From contig DASXGW010000004.1 of the NCBI GenBank assembly GCA_036488875.1, positions 124,001 through 188,000 on the forward strand: DNA of 64,000 nucleotides, in the 5' to 3' direction. The notes below the pieces were generated by a model that was given only the letters and a program-made list of their open reading frames with translations, ran no database searches and had not been told where the DNA came from. This DNA comes from Candidatus Baltobacteraceae bacterium. Lineage in GTDB: Bacteria > Vulcanimicrobiota > Vulcanimicrobiia > Vulcanimicrobiales > Vulcanimicrobiaceae. Positions 9,183 to 15,712 of the stretch are shown here, in pieces. Position 1 is the stretch's first letter. The number at the start of each line of letters is the position of its first letter. The position numbers were made by a program, and so were the translations under genes.

Positions 9183-10671
9183 AGGCTTCCTCCGTCTGCG
9201 GATAGTCGCTGCGATAGTGGCTTCCGCGGCTTTCGGGCCGCGCCAGCGCGGCTTCAGCGATCAGCCGCCCGACGACCAGCAAGTTGCGCAGTTCGTTCGC
9301 GGCCGCCGGGAACCCGGCATCGAGCTCGCCGATGCGCAGGAGCGCTTCGCGCAGGGCGCGTTCAGTGCGGACCAGCCCGACGTTGGAATACATGACGTTG
9401 CGCAGATCGCTCGTGGCCTGCGCTTGTTCGGGTGCCGGTGCGTTTGCCGCGGCGTACTGCGGCACCGGCGGCGTCCCCGCCGGGACCGGCGCATTCTTGA
9501 TATCGGTCGCCACGCGCGAGCCGTAGACCAGCGCTTCGAGCAGCGAGTTGCTGGCCAGCCGGTTTGCGCCGTGGACGCCGGTCGCGCTCGTTTCGCCGCA
9601 CGCCCACAACCGCGCGAGCGACGCGCGCCCCCATTCGTCGACCGCGATGCCCCCCATGTGGTAATGCGCGGCCGGGGCGACCGGAATGTTCTGCACGCGC
9701 GGGTCGATGCCGGCCGCTATGCAGAATCCGAAGACGGTCGGAAACATTTCGGGGAACTTCGCGCCGATCGCGGCGCGCGCGTCGAGGCCGACGGTGCGTC
9801 CGGCGGTGAGCTGTTCGAAGATTGCGCGCGCGACCACATCGCGCGGCGCGAGCTCGGCGTCGTGATGCAAGCCGAGCATGAAGCGCTCGCCCAAATCGTT
9901 GACGAGCACGGCGCCTTCGCCGCGCACCGCTTCGGTAACCAGCGGCATGGGGTCGCGTCCGATCGCAAGCGCCGTCGGATGAAACTGCACGAACTCCATG
10001 TCGGCGAGCAATGCGCCCGCGCGCGCGGCGATCGCGATGCCGTCGCCGGTCGCTTGCACGGGATTGGTGGTGTAGCGGTAGAGACGCCCTATTCCGCCGG
10101 TCGCGAGCACGACCGCGTCGCAACGAAACGCCATCGGCGTGCCGCTCCAGTTGTCGTGCGCGTAGACGCCGTATACGCGGTCGTCGTACACGATTGCGTC
10201 GTCGGCGGTGACGTCTTCGACGACGTCGATCGACGGGTGCGCGTGCACGGCCTCGATCAGCGTATTGAGAATCTCGTGGCCGGTCGCATCGCCGCCGGCT
10301 TTGACGATGCGGCGTCGCTGATGCGCGGCTTCGCGTCCTAGCGCGAGCTCGCCCGACGGGTGGCGATCGAATGCCGCGCCGAGCTCGAGCAGCTCTTCGA
10401 TCCGCGCGGGCGCGTCGTGCGTGAGAATCTCGACGATTTGCTGATCACTGATGCCGGCGCCGGCGAGCTGCGTGTCGATGGCGTGCAGGCTGGGCGAATC
10501 GTCTTTGCCGATCGCCGCGGCGATGCCGCCTTGAGCCCAATCCGTGGCGGCGCCTTTCCCGAGCCGCGTCTTGCACAGTACGGTCACGCGCATCGGTGCG
10601 AGTTTCAGCGCCGCCATCAAACCGGCAATACCGGCACCGACGACAATCACGTCGCTGCGATGTTCCTGCAT
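9142..10671 (-). CDS. nadB: L-aspartate oxidase
   Basis: A 509-aa flavoprotein oxidising L-aspartate to iminoaspartate, which NadA condenses with dihydroxyacetone phosphate. It has the N-terminal FAD-binding GAGIAG (about residues 12-17), 'ATDWAQGGIAA' (about 42-52), the succinate dehydrogenase/fumarate reductase-type 'VQFHPTAL', 'ARAIFEQL', 'HYHMGGI' and 'GLWACGE'-like 'RLWACGETSATGVHGANRL', and a C-terminal helical domain with a Pro/Ala-rich linker. Four bases separate it from nadA, and its end overlaps nadC. Confidence 0.96.
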   Translation of the reverse strand: MQEHRSDVIVVGAGIAGLMAALKLAPMRVTVLCKTRLGKGAATDWAQGGIAAAIGKDDSPSLHAIDTQLAGAGISDQQIVEILTHDAPARIEELLELGAAFDRHPSGELALGREAAHQRRRIVKAGGDATGHEILNTLIEAVHAHPSIDVVEDVTADDAIVYDDRVYGVYAHDNWSGTPMAFRCDAVVLATGGIGRLYRYTTNPVQATGDGIAIAARAGALLADMEFVQFHPTALAIGRDPMPLVTEAVRGEGAVLVNDLGERFMLGLHHDAELAPRDVVARAIFEQLTAGRTVGLDARAAIGAKFPEMFPTVFGFCIAAGIDPRVQNIPVAPAAHYHMGGIAVDEWGRASLARLWACGETSATGVHGANRLASNSLLEALVYGSRVATDIKNAPVPAGTPPVPQYAAANAPAPEQAQATSDLRNVMYSNVGLVRTERALREALLRIGELDAGFPAAANELRNLLVVGRLIAEAALARPESRGSHYRSDYPQTEEAFAKRSFTRLRSLA

Positions 10672-10675
10672 GTGG

Positions 10676-11701
10676 TTAGTCGCGGGGCTTGCCGCTGAAC
10701 TCGAGCATACGCTGCACGGCCTTACGCGCGCGCTCGGCGATTTCCGGCGCGATCGTCACTTCGTACTCCATCGCTTCGAGCGAGTGCAGCACCTTCGGCA
10801 GCGTGTTGCGCTTCATGTGCGGACAGAGATTGCACGGCCGCACGAACTCGACGCCGGCGTAGCGTCCCGAGACGTTGTCGGCCATCGAGCATTCGGTCAT
10901 CAAGAGAACGCGAGCCTTGGGCTTTGTGGCCAGCTTGCCGACGTATTCCACCATGCCTTGCGTCGAACCGACGAAGTCCGCTTCGGCGAGCACGTCGGGG
11001 GGACACTCGGGATGCGCGATGACGACCAGTGACGGATCGTCGCGGCGGAAACGCAGAATGTCTTCGCCGCTAAAGCGTTCGTGAACTTCGCAGTGCCCCT
11101 TCCACGCGACGATTTCGACGTCGGTCTTCGACGCGACGTACTTCGCGAGATATTCGTCGGGAAGAAAGATGACTTTGGGCGCGCCGAGCGCTTCGACGAT
11201 TTGCACGGCGTTGCCGCTGGTCACGCAAACGTCCGATTCGGCTTTGACCTCGGCCGACGTGTTGACGTACGTAACGACCGGAACGCTGGGGTACCGCTCG
11301 CGCAGCAAACGAACGTCGGCGCCCGTGATCGATTCCGCCAGCGAGCATCCCGCCGCGAGATCGGGAACGAGCACGGTCTTGCCGGGATTGACCAGCTTTG
11401 CGGTTTCGGCCATGAAGTGAACGCCGCACAACACTATGACGTCTGCATCGGTTTTGGCGGCTTGCATCGCCAGTGCCAGCGAGTCGCCGACGATATCGGC
11501 GACGGTGTAGAAGATCTCGGGAACTTGGTAGTTGTGCGCGAGAATGACCGCGTTGCGCTCGCGCTTGAGACGATTGATCGCTGCGACGTAGGGAGCGTGC
11601 AGCGGCCATTCCACCGGCGGGATGACGTGCGCTACGCGCTCGAAAATCGAGCGCGTCTCATTAGCGACGTCGCTGGTGTAGGGAAGGTCGAGGACGCTCA
11701 T
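10676..11701 (-). CDS. nadA: quinolinate synthase
   Basis: A 341-aa [4Fe-4S] enzyme condensing iminoaspartate with dihydroxyacetone phosphate to quinolinate. Diagnostic segments are '[13 protein letters not shown]' (51-63), '[10 protein letters not shown]' with Cys92, '[11 protein letters not shown]' with Cys204 and '[12 protein letters not shown]' with Cys290/Cys293, which supply the cluster ligands. It is the first nad gene. It starts 11 bases after the stop of the tiny lipoprotein gene; a TATAGT hexamer lies in this junction, so an internal promoter is possible but no good -35 is seen. Confidence 0.96.
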   Translation of the reverse strand: MSVLDLPYTSDVANETRSIFERVAHVIPPVEWPLHAPYVAAINRLKRERNAVILAHNYQVPEIFYTVADIVGDSLALAMQAAKTDADVIVLCGVHFMAETAKLVNPGKTVLVPDLAAGCSLAESITGADVRLLRERYPSVPVVTYVNTSAEVKAESDVCVTSGNAVQIVEALGAPKVIFLPDEYLAKYVASKTDVEIVAWKGHCEVHERFSGEDILRFRRDDPSLVVIAHPECPPDVLAEADFVGSTQGMVEYVGKLATKPKARVLLMTECSMADNVSGRYAGVEFVRPCNLCPHMKRNTLPKVLHSLEAMEYEVTIAPEIAERARKAVQRMLEFSGKPRD

Positions 11702-11712
11702 ACTCTTGTTAA

Positions 11713-11856
11713 CTATAACCCCATGACGCTGGACTGCGGCTGCACGACGATCGAGAGATCGATACCCAAGACGTGCAGGCGCAGCGTTGCCGGGTGACAG
11801 CCGGTTAAACCGAGTGCCAGCGCGAGCGCGGCTGCGCGTGCCAGGGTGCTAATCAT
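11713..11856 (-). CDS. 47-aa putative lipoprotein
   Basis: A short frame too small for most gene callers: [20 protein letters not shown] is a textbook lipoprotein signal with lipobox LTGC at residues 17-20, followed by only 27 residues rich in hydrophobic amino acids. The ATG lies 8 bases inside the end of the XRE regulator gene and the stop lies 11 bases before nadA, so it fits tightly into the operon. Signal and position support translation, but there is no homologue I recognise, and the mature part is very short. Confidence 0.5.
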   Translation of the reverse strand: MISTLARAAALALALGLTGCHPATLRLHVLGIDLSIVVQPQSSVMGL

Positions 11857-12049
11857 CGGATCCCGGCTCGAAGATGTCTTCAACGGGCCTCGTGAAGAGC
11901 TTGCTGATCTTGAAAGCAAGCGGCAGACTAGGGGCGTATTTGCCGGCCTCGAGGGCCACGACGGTCTGACGCGCGATGCCGAGCTGGTCGGCGAGCTGCG
12001 CCTGCGACCAGTCGCGCTCGGCGCGAAGGACTTTGATACGGTTTTTCAT
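11849..12049 (-). CDS. small XRE-family regulator (YozG-like)
   Basis: A 66-aa helix-turn-helix protein: 'LRAERDWSQAQLADQLGIAR' then 'QTVVALEAGKYAPSLPLAFKI' form a complete Cro/C1-type HTH with '[15 protein letters not shown]' at the end, the form of the stand-alone YozG/YgzD-type regulators that are commonly encoded beside small membrane proteins. Its ATG overlaps the stop of the preceding membrane protein gene (ATGA), so the two are translationally coupled. It may autoregulate the operon promoter at 12461-12489 (inference). Confidence 0.9.
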   Translation of the reverse strand: MKNRIKVLRAERDWSQAQLADQLGIARQTVVALEAGKYAPSLPLAFKISKLFTRPVEDIFEPGSDD

Positions 12050-12453
12050 CGGCTGTAGTGCCGCCCGACGATCGGACGAACGATCGCCCACGTGACCATG
12101 AATACGGTCCACGTCCACCATGCCGACGGATTCGGCAAGCCGGCCAGTTCCAAGAAGCCGTAGGTGGCGCCGAGTACCGCGGTAATGCCGCCGGCAATCG
12201 CCAGCGATTCCGTCTGCATGCGGCGTTCGAACTCGTCGACGTTCCGGTAATACCCGATGAAAATCGGTACGAGAAGCGCGACCGGGACGAGCGGGACCAG
12301 AGCGATGAGGTAATGGAGCGTCCCCGTGTGGATGTGCCTGAGCTGGGTTACCGAGACGTAGAGAACGATCAGATAGACCACCGTCATGCCGGCCATCTGC
12401 CGCAGGTAACGGCGGCAGGCTAAGGTGGTGGGATTCGGAACTGTCTGGTTCAT
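12046..12453 (-). CDS. small integral membrane protein paired with XRE regulator
   Basis: A 135-aa protein with about four predicted helices (around residues 22-42, 47-69, 84-104 and 112-130). It has no clear catalytic motif. The frame extends 15 codons upstream, but the ATG at 12453 is preferred because the extra codons run into a near-consensus promoter. Coupling with an XRE gene by ATGA is the usual arrangement for this kind of pair, whose membrane partner may sense an unknown signal or hold the regulator (inference). It would be the first gene of the seven-gene nad operon. Confidence 0.8.
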   Translation of the reverse strand: MNQTVPNPTTLACRRYLRQMAGMTVVYLIVLYVSVTQLRHIHTGTLHYLIALVPLVPVALLVPIFIGYYRNVDEFERRMQTESLAIAGGITAVLGATYGFLELAGLPNPSAWWTWTVFMVTWAIVRPIVGRHYSR

Positions 12454-12460
12454 GTGACTT

Positions 12461-12489
12461 AAAGTAATGTACACGCGACATTTTGTCAA
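12461..12489 (-). promoter_or_regulatory. sigma70-type promoter of the XRE-nad operon, near-leaderless
   Basis: On the minus strand a perfect -35 TTGACA (12484-12489) and -10 TACTTT (12461-12466) are separated by 17 bases. Only 7 bases lie between the -10 and the ATG at 12453, so transcription should begin at or within a base or two of the start codon. The region also holds GACA-AAA-TGTC and ATGT-CGCGTGT-ACAT inverted repeats overlapping the -35 and spacer, plausible operators for the XRE protein (inference). Confidence 0.75.
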
Positions 12490-12658
12490 GCATACCATCC
12501 TTAATGTCGCCTAAAGGCGTCAGGGATAGTACCGAGGTCGAGGGCGAGCTAACCCCGCCTGACGAGCGTTTGCCGCGTAAAAAGGCTCGCTTGCGAGGGT
12601 AGGAGCGTGTGAGACATACCCCTGTCTCTTTTTCGTTCAGAGGAAGGAATGCGATTCA

Positions 12659-12793
12659 ATGAAAGGTTTGTTAGCTGCTTTGGCATTGATGGCCGTCGTC
12701 GCCGCCGCGGGCGCGAACATGGCAAAGGCACAAGCACAAACGACGCCCACGCCCACGCCCTCGCCGACGCCGATGTCGACGATGCAGCCCTAG
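12659..12793 (+). CDS. 44-aa secreted Pro/Thr-rich micropeptide
   Basis: A short gene with ATG at 12659, an AGGAAGGA ribosome-binding site ten bases upstream (12641-12648) and a stop at 12793. The product begins with a signal-peptide-like MKGLLAALALMAVVAAAGA and continues with a low-complexity tail QTTPTPTPSPTPMSTMQP. It is flanked by non-coding DNA and followed by a strong intrinsic terminator, so it looks like a free-standing, monocistronic gene. The cleavage point is probably around residues 19-25. No family is recognised. Confidence 0.65.
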   Translation: MKGLLAALALMAVVAAAGANMAKAQAQTTPTPTPSPTPMSTMQP

Positions 12794-12811
12794 AAGACGC
12801 ACGGGCAGAAT

Positions 12812-12843
12812 AACGCCGCATCGGTTTCTGGTGCGGCGTTTTT
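12812..12843 (+). terminator. intrinsic terminator after micropeptide gene
   Basis: A 9-bp stem AACGCCGCA (12812-12820) / TGCGGCGTT (12832-12840) with an 11-base loop is followed directly by a T run (12839-12843). It lies 19 bases after the stop codon of the 44-aa gene. On the opposite strand the stem is followed by ATTC, so it works mainly for plus-strand transcripts. Confidence 0.85.
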
Positions 12844-12844
12844 G

Positions 12845-14080
12845 TTATGCGGTTTGCAGGCTGTTGGACGCGGGTGGAGGCTCCCGAACCGGCGCGCACG
12901 CCACCAGCTTCACGCCTCCTCCGCCACTGCGCTTGACGGCGTACATCTCGTGATCGGCCATCGCGAGCAGTTCTTCAGGAACGGTCGAGCATCGCGGCAC
13001 GACGGCCACGCCGATGCTCGCACCGATCGAGACGTTCTGCGGACCGATGGCAAACGTGCGCGTTAGACTCGTCAGCAGTTTTTGTGCCGCGGAAACCGCG
13101 GCTTCTTCGCTGTACAAGTCTTCGACGACGACGACGAACTCGTCGCCGCCCAGGCGCGCGATCGTATCGGTGGGGCGGAAGTGCGACTGCAAGTGATCGG
13201 AAAGTTCTTGGAGCAGACGGTCTCCGGCATCGTGCCCGCACGTATCGTTGACGGTCTTGAATCCATCTAAGTCGATGAACAGCACCGCCGAGAGGGTCCC
13301 GTACCGGGCCGTCCGCGCTACGGCGGCTGCAAGCCGCTCGAGCAGCAGCGCCCGGTTCGCCAGCCGCGTCAGCGGATCGCAGAGCGCCAGGTCTGCGAGC
13401 TCGTCGACGCGCTCTTTAAGGTCGCTGATATCGACGAGCGTGCCCAGCCGCGCGACGGCCATGCCGCGCTGATCGACGATCGTGTCGAGCCGCTCGCGCA
13501 CGGCGCGCAGGCGGCTCTGGCCGAAGCACACCCGGTGGTCGCACGTGTACCGCTCCGACGCGTCGGGATCGGCCAGTGCGCGCGCGATCTCGGCGCGATC
13601 TTCGGGGTGATCGAAGGCACGGACGTCGAACGGCGCGGCCGGATCGATTTCCAGCATCGCCGCCAGCCCGCTCGAGATCGTGGTGCGGCCGGTGCGCAGG
13701 TCTTCGTGCCAGATGCCGACACCCGCACGGCGCTCGGCCGCCGCATAGATGCTGGGGGAGAACTGTCCGGTGTCGGGGTCGGCGACCGCTACCGCGCAGC
13801 CGCTGACCCCTACGACGCCTCCCTCGGGTCCGTAGAGGGGCTGCAAGTCGAACCGGTAGGTCGCGCCATGGGCCGGCGCCTCGAACGAGACGCACTCACC
13901 GTCGAGGGCCCACCGGTGGGCGAGAACCGGGACGCTGTAGGGGAGGTCTTCGCGCCAGAGATCGCTCACCGTGATGCGGCCACGCACCTCACCAATGCCC
14001 GCGAGCTCACGAAGCCGAGCCGTGAACGACGTGACCTCTAAGTTGGCATCAGTATTCCAGATGAGAGCCTGGTCGTGCAT
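12845..14080 (-). CDS. PAS-GGDEF diguanylate cyclase
   Basis: A 411-aa signalling enzyme predicted to make cyclic di-GMP from two GTP. The first 240 residues hold PAS-like sensor folds ('LIWNTDANLEVTSF...' and 'GVGIWHEDLRTGRTTISSG'), followed by a PAC-like linker and a GGDEF domain with 'DPLTRLANRALL', 'FIDLDGFKTVND', 'HDAGDRLL' and an intact GGDEF at 311-315. The inhibitory site RPTD (302-305) lies five residues before it, so product feedback is likely. No transmembrane helix is seen, so it is probably cytoplasmic. The ATG at 14080 is chosen over the longer frame because of a GGGAAAG ribosome-binding site and because the upstream part is non-coding in character. Confidence 0.9.
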   Translation of the reverse strand: MHDQALIWNTDANLEVTSFTARLRELAGIGEVRGRITVSDLWREDLPYSVPVLAHRWALDGECVSFEAPAHGATYRFDLQPLYGPEGGVVGVSGCAVAVADPDTGQFSPSIYAAAERRAGVGIWHEDLRTGRTTISSGLAAMLEIDPAAPFDVRAFDHPEDRAEIARALADPDASERYTCDHRVCFGQSRLRAVRERLDTIVDQRGMAVARLGTLVDISDLKERVDELADLALCDPLTRLANRALLLERLAAAVARTARYGTLSAVLFIDLDGFKTVNDTCGHDAGDRLLQELSDHLQSHFRPTDTIARLGGDEFVVVVEDLYSEEAAVSAAQKLLTSLTRTFAIGPQNVSIGASIGVAVVPRCSTVPEELLAMADHEMYAVKRSGGGGVKLVACAPVREPPPASNSLQTA

Positions 14081-14083
14081 GTC

Positions 14084-14140
14084 TTTCCCGCATCCTAGCG
14101 AGCGAATCTCTGGTCCCTCATAGGGTACCGTTCGCCCGCT
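14084..14140 (-). promoter_or_regulatory. hairpin leader upstream of the GGDEF gene
   Basis: In the minus-strand transcript a 10-bp stem (AGCGGGCGAA at 14140-14131 with UUCGCUCGCU at 14106-14097, one G-U pair) encloses an internal loop and an inner hairpin GGU-A-CCCU / AGGGACC (14129-14112) with one bulged A and a three-base AUG loop. It ends six bases before the GGGAAAG ribosome-binding site. The G-U pair becomes an A-C mismatch on the plus strand, which favours function in the GGDEF mRNA. It does not match the cyclic di-GMP riboswitch consensus. Confidence 0.4.
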
Positions 14141-14298
14141 GCCCCTTGGATCCGTAAAAACCCGTAACGAACCCGTATTTCGTCCATCCCCGGCGGGTGG
14201 CCTACTCCCTGAGGGGCCCGAGCGAGCCCTCTCTGTCGAGAACCTGTGGGCAATCGACATTTTCTTGTGGAGACGTTGTGGAGTGCGCCGAATTGCGC

Positions 14299-14328
14299 TT
14301 GCACGCGCCGGCTCGCCTTTGCTACCAT
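14299..14328 (+). promoter_or_regulatory. candidate promoter of the structured transcript
   Basis: TTGCAC (14299-14304) and TACCAT (14323-14328) with an 18-base spacer resemble a sigma70 promoter; the same TACCAT -10 is used in the TetR gene promoter near 28.8 kb. The predicted start (about 14335) coincides with the first base of a hairpin. Confidence 0.4.
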
Positions 14329-14333
14329 GCAAA

Positions 14334-14533
14334 CACTTCGGTGAACAACGAAGTGCGGAACGTGTAAGACCGCGATCCAAACACGTTGACGATTCGCACG
14401 CAAGTGCGCTTCCGAGTGGGACGATCGAATCTAGTCGAGAACGTCGGTGGGAGGTTGGACACGATCTCAAACAGGCGAGACATGACCGGAGACACGACAA
14501 AGCCCGTAGCCTCACGGCGACGGGCTTTGTTAC
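14334..14533 (+). ncRNA. candidate structured small RNA or leader
   Basis: An approximately 200-base non-coding stretch begins with hairpin CACTTCG (14334-14340) / CGAAGTG (14349-14355), continues with AACGTGT (14359-14365) / ACACGTT (14381-14387), and ends with a very strong terminator-like stem at 14497-14530. Codon use in every frame here is unlike the flanking genes, with many AGG, CTA, TCA and GGA codons. It may be an independent small RNA or the leader of the downstream hydrolase gene. No known RNA family was recognised. Confidence 0.35.
14497..14533 (+). terminator. strong terminator-like hairpin
   Basis: An exact 11-bp inverted repeat, ACAAAGCCCGT (14497-14507) and ACGGGCTTTGT (14520-14530), can be extended inward by GCC/GGC to a four-base loop. 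The T content after the stem is modest (TTTGTTA), so termination may be partial. It lies just before, or over, the start of the hydrolase gene. Confidence 0.6.
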
Positions 14534-15669
14534 ATGTCGAAAACGTTGCCGACCTGCGTGCGCCCGCGACGCGCGACGCGGCGGAAATCACGGCATCGGC
14601 TACGCCGCAGATTACCGAGCCCATTGCTGGATGGCACGCGTCGGGATCGCTATGGCCCGGCGAGCGATTCGTCCTGCGCGTTCCGTCGAACTGGAACGGA
14701 AGGCTCGTCGTCGCGGGATGTCCGGGCCAGCGCAGCGAGTTTGCTTGCGATCGCATCTTCGGCGACGTTCTGCTCGCGCGCGACTATGCGTACGTCTGCG
14801 GAAACAAAGGCAACGGCGACGGCGTAACGTTGCTCGAACCCGGCGCAAAACTCGCCGTCGACGACGTGGACCTTCCGCGTTTTCCGGTGGGCAACGGCTA
14901 CTCGATCGTCTTCTGGCAACACGCACCGGACCGCCGAATCGAACGATGGCGCGACGAAATGGTAGAACTCGCGCAAACGGCGCGCGAGTTTCTCGCGGAG
15001 CGTTGCGGTCGCGAGCCCGACGTGACGTACGCGATCGGTCTGTCGAACGGCGGTTACCAAGTTCGCCGCGCCGTCGAAACGTGCGATCTGTTTGACGGCG
15101 CGCTCACGTGGAATCCCGTTCTGTGGACGCCGGAGCATAACGTCTGCCGTGCGTTGAGCGACGCGATTGGGTCCGCGTCGGAAGGCCGGGAGTTATCACG
15201 GCTCGAGCAAAAGCACGCCGCGGTCTACTGGTACGTCACCTTATGGCTGCACGCGATGCACCTCGATCCCGAAACGTCGATTGCGTACGGCGACGTGCGC
15301 GATCCGGCGCCCGCGGAATCCTGGACGAGCCGAATAGGGGAGTGGAACCCGGATCGCTCGCCCGAGATCGGCTCGCGTATCGAGGGCTTTTCCAATACCG
15401 GGGAGATCCGGTGTAAAACTGTTGAGGTGGGGTCGGAGCTCGACTATCTCACGCCGCCCGCACTGCATTGCGATCGGTACCGCGCGCTCGTGGAACGCGC
15501 CGGCAAAGCGGCGCTCTATCGCTCGCGGGTCGTCGCGGGAGCTACGCACGTCGATGCGTGGGCCGACGATCCGAACTTCCCGGAGCTGCGTTCGGGGCAT
15601 GCGGAGATGATGGGCGCCTGGGACGAGCTGGTCGAGTGGGTCGATGGAGAGCAGGTTAAATCGCGGTAA
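14527..15669 (+). CDS. alpha/beta-hydrolase, esterase/depolymerase-like
   Basis: A predicted alpha/beta hydrolase with nucleophile motif GLSNGG (Ser173 if starting at the TTG used here), a 'GWHASGSLWPGERFVLRVPSNWNG' N-terminal strand region and a C-terminal 'GATHVDAWADD' that can supply the catalytic His. The overall look is tannase/3-hydroxybutyrate-oligomer-hydrolase-like, but the substrate is unknown. No signal peptide is evident. The start is uncertain: the frame is open from 14386 and has an ATG at 14482, but codon use becomes gene-like only after about 14540, so the TTG at 14527 is used provisionally; it falls inside the 3' arm of the hairpin. Confidence 0.75.
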   Translation: MLHVENVADLRAPATRDAAEITASATPQITEPIAGWHASGSLWPGERFVLRVPSNWNGRLVVAGCPGQRSEFACDRIFGDVLLARDYAYVCGNKGNGDGVTLLEPGAKLAVDDVDLPRFPVGNGYSIVFWQHAPDRRIERWRDEMVELAQTAREFLAERCGREPDVTYAIGLSNGGYQVRRAVETCDLFDGALTWNPVLWTPEHNVCRALSDAIGSASEGRELSRLEQKHAAVYWYVTLWLHAMHLDPETSIAYGDVRDPAPAESWTSRIGEWNPDRSPEIGSRIEGFSNTGEIRCKTVEVGSELDYLTPPALHCDRYRALVERAGKAALYRSRVVAGATHVDAWADDPNFPELRSGHAEMMGAWDELVEWVDGEQVKSR

Positions 15670-15712
15670 AACGCGCAGGTCGACGCTTCCTCATTCGAGC
15701 AAACAAGCCGCG

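Noticed and set aside
14084-14280. Cyclic di-GMP riboswitch upstream of the GGDEF gene
   Set aside because: Neither the class I core (GCACAGGGCAAACC and paired receptor) nor class II features are present; only generic hairpins are seen.
14220-14290. Cluster of TTGTGGA-like words as DnaA boxes or a replication origin
   Set aside because: The words do not match the TTATCCACA consensus well and there is no dnaA, dnaN or AT-rich unwinding region nearby.
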